Shown here piece after piece: positions 43,718 to 46,901 of a stretch of DNA of 46,901 nucleotides. Positions within the stretch are counted from its first letter, which is position 1. Every line of letters begins with the position of its first letter. The notes below the pieces were generated by a model that had not been told where the DNA came from, made no database searches, and worked only from the letters and a program-made list of their open reading frames with translations. Source of the stretch: Polaromonas sp. (lineage in GTDB: Bacteria; Pseudomonadota; Gammaproteobacteria; Burkholderiales; Burkholderiaceae_C). The stretch lies in NCBI GenBank assembly GCA_021737975.1, contig JAIPCZ010000020.1, positions 1 through 46,901 of the forward strand, read 5' to 3'. The position numbers and the translations under genes are program-made.

Positions 43718-43752
43718 GGGAAAATCTTTCAGCAGGTTAGGCAGTTATCCAT

Positions 43753-43784
43753 GTCAAAAATGACTTAAATATGTCAATTATGGC
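43753..43784 (+). promoter_or_regulatory. Tandem inverted repeats, probable activator (enhancer) sites
   Basis: GTCA-AAAA-TGAC (43753-43764) is perfect; GTCA-ATTA-TGGC (43773-43784) has one mismatch. Their centres are 20 bases apart, two helical turns, and 87-118 bases upstream of the -24 element. This is the usual layout of upstream sites for a sigma-54 activator. They also lie 36-67 bases before the activator's own start, so autoregulation is possible. Confidence 0.55.
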
Positions 43785-43870
43785 AGTCTAATTGTTTTGA
43801 TGGGCTGATCTGGTTAGGTGAAAAAGTGCCAAGTACTTGTTTTTTATCGAGTTTTCAACTTGAACACGGA

Positions 43871-43886
43871 TGGCACGTTTCTTGGA
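43871..43886 (+). promoter_or_regulatory. Candidate sigma-54 promoter (-24/-12)
   Basis: TGGCACG-TTTC-TTGGA matches the sigma-54 consensus TGGCACG-N4-TTGCA except for G in place of C at -12. Spacing is exact. The start would lie near 43898, giving a short leader before the GTG at 43920. The divergent gene is a sigma-54 activator, which raises the prior. Confidence 0.7.
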
Positions 43887-43919
43887 TAGGCTAATAGGTG
43901 TGTGACCTCTGGAATAAAT

Positions 43920-44537
43920 GTGTACTTCCGTATTTTGAACAACGATGCCAGCGGTGAGCTGACCTATTTGCTGGCTGACCTCGACGCCCGCGAAGCGGTG
44001 CTGATCGACCCCCATGGTGCGGATCTGCCCTTGTTGCGGGCGTTGCTGGCCGAGCGGGAATTGCGTTTGTGCTCGATCCTGCGCACCCATCACCACGATG
44101 CCATGCTGCCCGACGAGCCCGAGCGCTTGGCGCTCTTGGGTGCCCCGGTGGTGCAAGGTGACGCGCTGGCAGCGTTGCAAGTGGCTGATGGCGATGCACT
44201 GCCTTTTGGTGCTGAACTGGTGCGTATCCTTGCCACGCCCGGGCATACCCCCCATTGCCTGAGTTTTGGCTGGCGCGACCGCTTTTTTTGCGGCGGTTTG
44301 CTGGCCGTCACCGCGTGTCCGCACCAGCGGCGCCCGGCAGAGCCCGAGGCGCTTTGGGACAGCGTGACCCAGCGCATCTTCACCCTGCCCGATGAAACGC
44401 TGTTGTTTGCCGGCCACGAGCAACGCGCGCGCGCCGTCAGCACCGTGCTGGAGCAGCGTCGCTGGCACCCCCATTTTGCGGGCCAGACCCGCGATGAATT
44501 TCTGGCGCACATGACTGCGCTGCCCGAAAGAATTTGA
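43920..44537 (+). CDS. ETHE1/persulfide-dioxygenase-like metallo-beta-lactamase protein with degenerate metal site
   Basis: The protein is 205 residues from the GTG at 43920, preceded by TCTGGA. An earlier GTG at 43902 lies only a few bases from the expected transcription start. The fold follows ETHE1: SGELTYLLADLDAREAVLIDP at the start, ATPGHTPHC near 106-113 and RIFTLPDETLLFAGHE near 152-167. The metal motif THxHxDH reads THHHDAM here (H57-H59, D60), so the aspartate and last histidine are displaced or lost. The TGDALLIR block with the iron-ligand aspartate reads CGGLLAV. H57, H109 and H166 remain. It may be inactive, bind sulfur through C124, or use another metal. It is the first gene downstream of the sigma-54 promoter. 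Confidence 0.8.
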   Translation: MYFRILNNDASGELTYLLADLDAREAVLIDPHGADLPLLRALLAERELRLCSILRTHHHDAMLPDEPERLALLGAPVVQGDALAALQVADGDALPFGAELVRILATPGHTPHCLSFGWRDRFFCGGLLAVTACPHQRRPAEPEALWDSVTQRIFTLPDETLLFAGHEQRARAVSTVLEQRRWHPHFAGQTRDEFLAHMTALPERI

Positions 44538-44565
44538 TCTGTCTTTATCTTTTGAGGAATCCCTT

Positions 44566-46002
44566 ATGAACAATGAAAGCAAAGCGTCCAGAAAGGTGAT
44601 ACCCATCGCCGCCGCGGAGCCTGACGATGAACTGGTGTCGCTGTACGCGGCGCACCAGAAAATTTATCCGCGCAGCGTCTCCGGGGTGTTCACGCGGTGG
44701 CGCTGGATCATGGTTTGGGTGACACAAATCATTTTCTATGGCCTGCCGTGGATCGAATGGGGTCAGCGTCAGGCGGTGCTGTTTGATTTGAGCGTGCGTC
44801 GCTTTTACATTTTTGGCCTGGTGCTTTACCCGCAAGACTTCATTTACCTGACCGGCCTGATGATCATTTCAGCCTTGTCGCTGTTTTTGTTCACGGCCGT
44901 GGCCGGGCGCTTGTGGTGCGGTTTCGCCTGTCCGCAGACGGTTTACACCGAAATCTTTTTATGGATAGAAAAAAGGCTGGAGGGCGACCGTTCCGCGCGC
45001 ATGCGCCGTGACGAAGGCCCGATGACTGCAGAGAAATTTGCCCGCAAGGCGGGCAAGCAATTGTTGTGGATCGCGTTTGCTTTCTGGACTGGCTTCACCT
45101 TTGTCGGCTACTTCGTGCCGATGCGCGAGATGGCCGGTGCTTTTTTGGGCGGACAGTTGGCGGCCTGGGAATTTTTCTGGGTCTTCTTTTACGGTTTTGC
45201 CACTTACGGCAATGCCGGGTTCATGCGCGAGCAGGTCTGCAAACACATGTGCCCCTATGCCCGTTTTCAGAGCGCCATGTTCGACAAGGACACGCTGATC
45301 GTGACTTATGACGCCGACCGCGGTGAGCCGCGCGGCGCCCGTTCCAGAAAGGCCGACCTGAGTACTTTGAAACTTGGCGCCTGTGTGGACTGCAGCTTGT
45401 GCGTCCAGGTGTGCCCCACCGGCATCGATATCCGTAACGGCCTGCAGTACGAGTGTATTGGTTGTGGCGCCTGCGCCGACGTGTGTGACACCGTGATGGA
45501 CAAGGTGGGCTACCCGCGCGGCTTGGTCAAGTTCTCGACCGAAAACGCCATGAAGAACCACTGGACCAAAGAGGAGGCCGTCAAACGCGTGCTGCGGCCC
45601 AGAGTGCTGGTCTACACCGCCATCTTGCTCGCGATCGTTGTGGCCATTTTTGCCAGCCTGGCGACCCGCACGCCCTTCAAGGCCGACGTGGTGCGCGACC
45701 GTGGCGTGATGGCACGTGTCGTGGAGGCCGGCAAGGTGGAGAATGTTTACAGCATTCAGGTCATGAACGCAACAGAAGCTCCGCAGCGCTACAAGATCTT
45801 GGTGGAAGGTTTGCCTGACATCAAGATCATGTCGGAAGACACCCTCAGCATTGCCTCCACCCAAGCCCGCTGGGTGCCCGTGCGGGTCCAGGTGCCGCCG
45901 GAGGCCGCCAAGCCCGGATCGCATGAAATTCATTTCCTCATTGAGTCCCTGGACAGCCCGGGCCGCTTGAGGGAAGAGTCCAAGTTCATCATTCCGCAGT
46001 GA
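44566..46002 (+). CDS. ccoG: Cytochrome c oxidase accessory protein CcoG (RdxA/FixG family)
   Basis: The 478-residue protein has about five membrane spans. The first cysteine group is LWCGFACPQT near residue 110. A second pair of ferredoxin motifs near 278-310 (CVDCSLCVQVCPTG and CIGCGACADVCDTVMD) binds two [4Fe-4S] clusters. The carboxyl part is an immunoglobulin-like FixG domain in the periplasm. CcoG reduces Cu(II) to Cu(I) for assembly of cbb3 oxidase, but no cco structural genes are in the window. The gene follows the ETHE1-like gene by 28 bases with a GAGGAA site, so it may be read from the sigma-54 promoter as well. A fragment of its family is found at 34364-34567. Confidence 0.93.
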   Translation: MNNESKASRKVIPIAAAEPDDELVSLYAAHQKIYPRSVSGVFTRWRWIMVWVTQIIFYGLPWIEWGQRQAVLFDLSVRRFYIFGLVLYPQDFIYLTGLMIISALSLFLFTAVAGRLWCGFACPQTVYTEIFLWIEKRLEGDRSARMRRDEGPMTAEKFARKAGKQLLWIAFAFWTGFTFVGYFVPMREMAGAFLGGQLAAWEFFWVFFYGFATYGNAGFMREQVCKHMCPYARFQSAMFDKDTLIVTYDADRGEPRGARSRKADLSTLKLGACVDCSLCVQVCPTGIDIRNGLQYECIGCGACADVCDTVMDKVGYPRGLVKFSTENAMKNHWTKEEAVKRVLRPRVLVYTAILLAIVVAIFASLATRTPFKADVVRDRGVMARVVEAGKVENVYSIQVMNATEAPQRYKILVEGLPDIKIMSEDTLSIASTQARWVPVRVQVPPEAAKPGSHEIHFLIESLDSPGRLREESKFIIPQ

Positions 46003-46008
46003 AGCAGG

Positions 46009-46901
46009 GTGGTGTTGCAGCCGCTTGATTCGGTGTTGACGGGTCTGGGGCTCGGGCTGTCTGGCTTGTGGGCAGCCCGTGTGGGTGTCCACGCCCTGAT
46101 TCTCAAAAGTTTGCGCGCGCCAGGGCTTGTCGCGCTGACCAGCCCCGAGTCACTGGGCTTGGCCGCGCAGCCTGTGCAAATCCCCGGACCCAACGGCAAA
46201 ACATTGTTCGGCTGGTTCATTCCGGCCGCTGGCGAGGCCAGGACGGCTGGCATCGTGGTCATGCACGGCTGGGGCGCCAATGCCAGCATGATGTTGCCGT
46301 CGGCCGCCCCCTTGTTGGATGCGGGTTTGGCGGTGTTGCTGCTCGATGCGCGCTGCCATGGCGCGAGTGGGGATGAAGCCTTTACCTCGCTGCCGCGTTT
46401 TGCGCAGGACATCGAAGCGGGCCTGGACTGGCTGGCCCGGCAAAGGCAGGTCGATGCCGGCAGATTGGCTGTGATCGGGCATTCAGTGGGCGCCGGCGCG
46501 GCCCTGCTGAGCGCCACGCGGCGCGATGACATTCGGGCTGTAATCAGCATCAGCGCCTTTGCCCATCCGCATGAGGTGATGCGACGCTTGCTGGCGCAAA
46601 ACCATATTCCCTATTTTGGCGTCGGCTGGTATGTCCTGCGTCATGTGCAGCGTGTGATTGGGGCGCGCTTTGACGACATTGCGCCAGTTCACAGCATGAC
46701 CCGGGCGCGCTGCCCGGTCTTGCTGGTCCACGGCGAAGACGACGACATGGTGCCGTTTGATGACGCCAGGCGTCTGCTGGCGGCCGGTCAAGAGGGCAGG
46801 GTGCAACTGCTCGCGGTGCCAGGTCGTCACGACCCGAGCGAAGCGCTACGGACCGAGCAGTTGCATTTGCTGGCGTTTTTGAAAGAGCAACTCGGCCCTT
46901 G
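46009..46901 (+). CDS. Alpha/beta hydrolase, 3' end cut by the window
   Basis: The frame is open from GTG 46009 to the last base, 297 codons with no stop. GTG 46012 or TTG 46015 are alternative starts; AGCAGG lies just ahead. A hydrophobic amino segment (about 10-30) could anchor it in the membrane. The strand VVMHGWGAN supplies the oxyanion region, GHSVGAG the nucleophile serine, and VHGEDDDMVP and GRHD the acid and histidine of the triad. The family is the BAAT/DLH-like hydrolases; the substrate is unknown. It begins six bases after the ccoG stop and is probably the third gene of that operon. Confidence 0.8.
   Translation, partial: MVLQPLDSVLTGLGLGLSGLWAARVGVHALILKSLRAPGLVALTSPESLGLAAQPVQIPGPNGKTLFGWFIPAAGEARTAGIVVMHGWGANASMMLPSAAPLLDAGLAVLLLDARCHGASGDEAFTSLPRFAQDIEAGLDWLARQRQVDAGRLAVIGHSVGAGAALLSATRRDDIRAVISISAFAHPHEVMRRLLAQNHIPYFGVGWYVLRHVQRVIGARFDDIAPVHSMTRARCPVLLVHGEDDDMVPFDDARRLLAAGQEGRVQLLAVPGRHDPSEALRTEQLHLLAFLKEQLGP

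Noticed and set aside
43800..43870. IHF site between the repeats and the sigma-54 promoter
   Set aside because: A near match (CATCAAAACAATTA on the minus strand, around 43785-43805) deviates at the conserved TTR, so it was not called.

Overview
The window looks like a chromosomal segment of a facultatively anaerobic, nitrate-respiring betaproteobacterium, most likely Burkholderiales/Comamonadaceae (Rhodoferax-like). The basis is the protein families: a BktB-type thiolase, an AapJQMP amino-acid importer, the narK1-narK2-narGHJI order with a PpiC-type protein, NnrS, and an NsrR-type regulator. The species cannot be fixed from sequence alone. There are 41 protein genes, no rRNA or tRNA, no CRISPR, no transposase and no phage genes.

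Layout. Positions 1-4560 hold housekeeping genes: a small membrane protein, exonuclease I, mogA, darP (yjgA) and pmbA. Positions 4573-8920 hold a hairpin and the AapJQMP importer, transcribed leftwards with an attenuator-like hairpin after the binding-protein gene. Positions 9190-11270 hold a voltage-gated-type K+ channel with a zinc ribbon tail and a class C beta-lactamase-like serine hydrolase. Positions 11317-15912 hold a 2-oxoacid (probably pyruvate):ferredoxin oxidoreductase, gamma-alpha-beta, plus a GltD-like flavoprotein with a fused ferredoxin domain, behind a perfect FNR box. Next come a universal stress protein and the oxygen-independent B12-type ribonucleotide reductase nrdJ, which has two NrdR boxes and an FNR-like box. 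Positions 19714-32567 hold the nitrate respiration operon on the minus strand: narK1, narK2, narGHJI, a parvulin, a beta-carbonic anhydrase, a small unknown protein and a Crp/Fnr regulator of DNR type, followed by another small unknown gene.

Positions 32941-36359 hold a nitrosative-stress locus. A well-conserved NsrR operator lies between nsrR plus an HPP-CBS membrane protein on one side and a mini-CcoG, a DUF3079 protein and NnrS on the other. Positions 36375-41097 (minus strand) hold narXL directly behind the bktB thiolase, and an SDR. Then come hpf, rluA and a 49-codon gene. The right end (42398-46901) holds a FisR-type sigma-54 activator facing a short operon: an ETHE1/persulfide-dioxygenase-like protein that has lost metal ligands, ccoG, and an alpha/beta hydrolase cut by the window edge. 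A candidate -24/-12 promoter and two tandem inverted repeats lie between them.

How it fits together: most of 11.3-46 kb serves life without oxygen. It covers pyruvate oxidation, deoxyribonucleotide synthesis, nitrate uptake and reduction, nitrate sensing, NO/nitrite defence and copper or oxidase assembly. The sites point to layered control by FNR/DNR, NarL, NsrR, NrdR and a sulfane-sulfur-type sigma-54 activator. The least familiar parts are the FisR/degenerate-ETHE1/CcoG operon, the mini-CcoG in the NsrR regulon, and the carbonic anhydrase plus unknown protein inside the nar operon.
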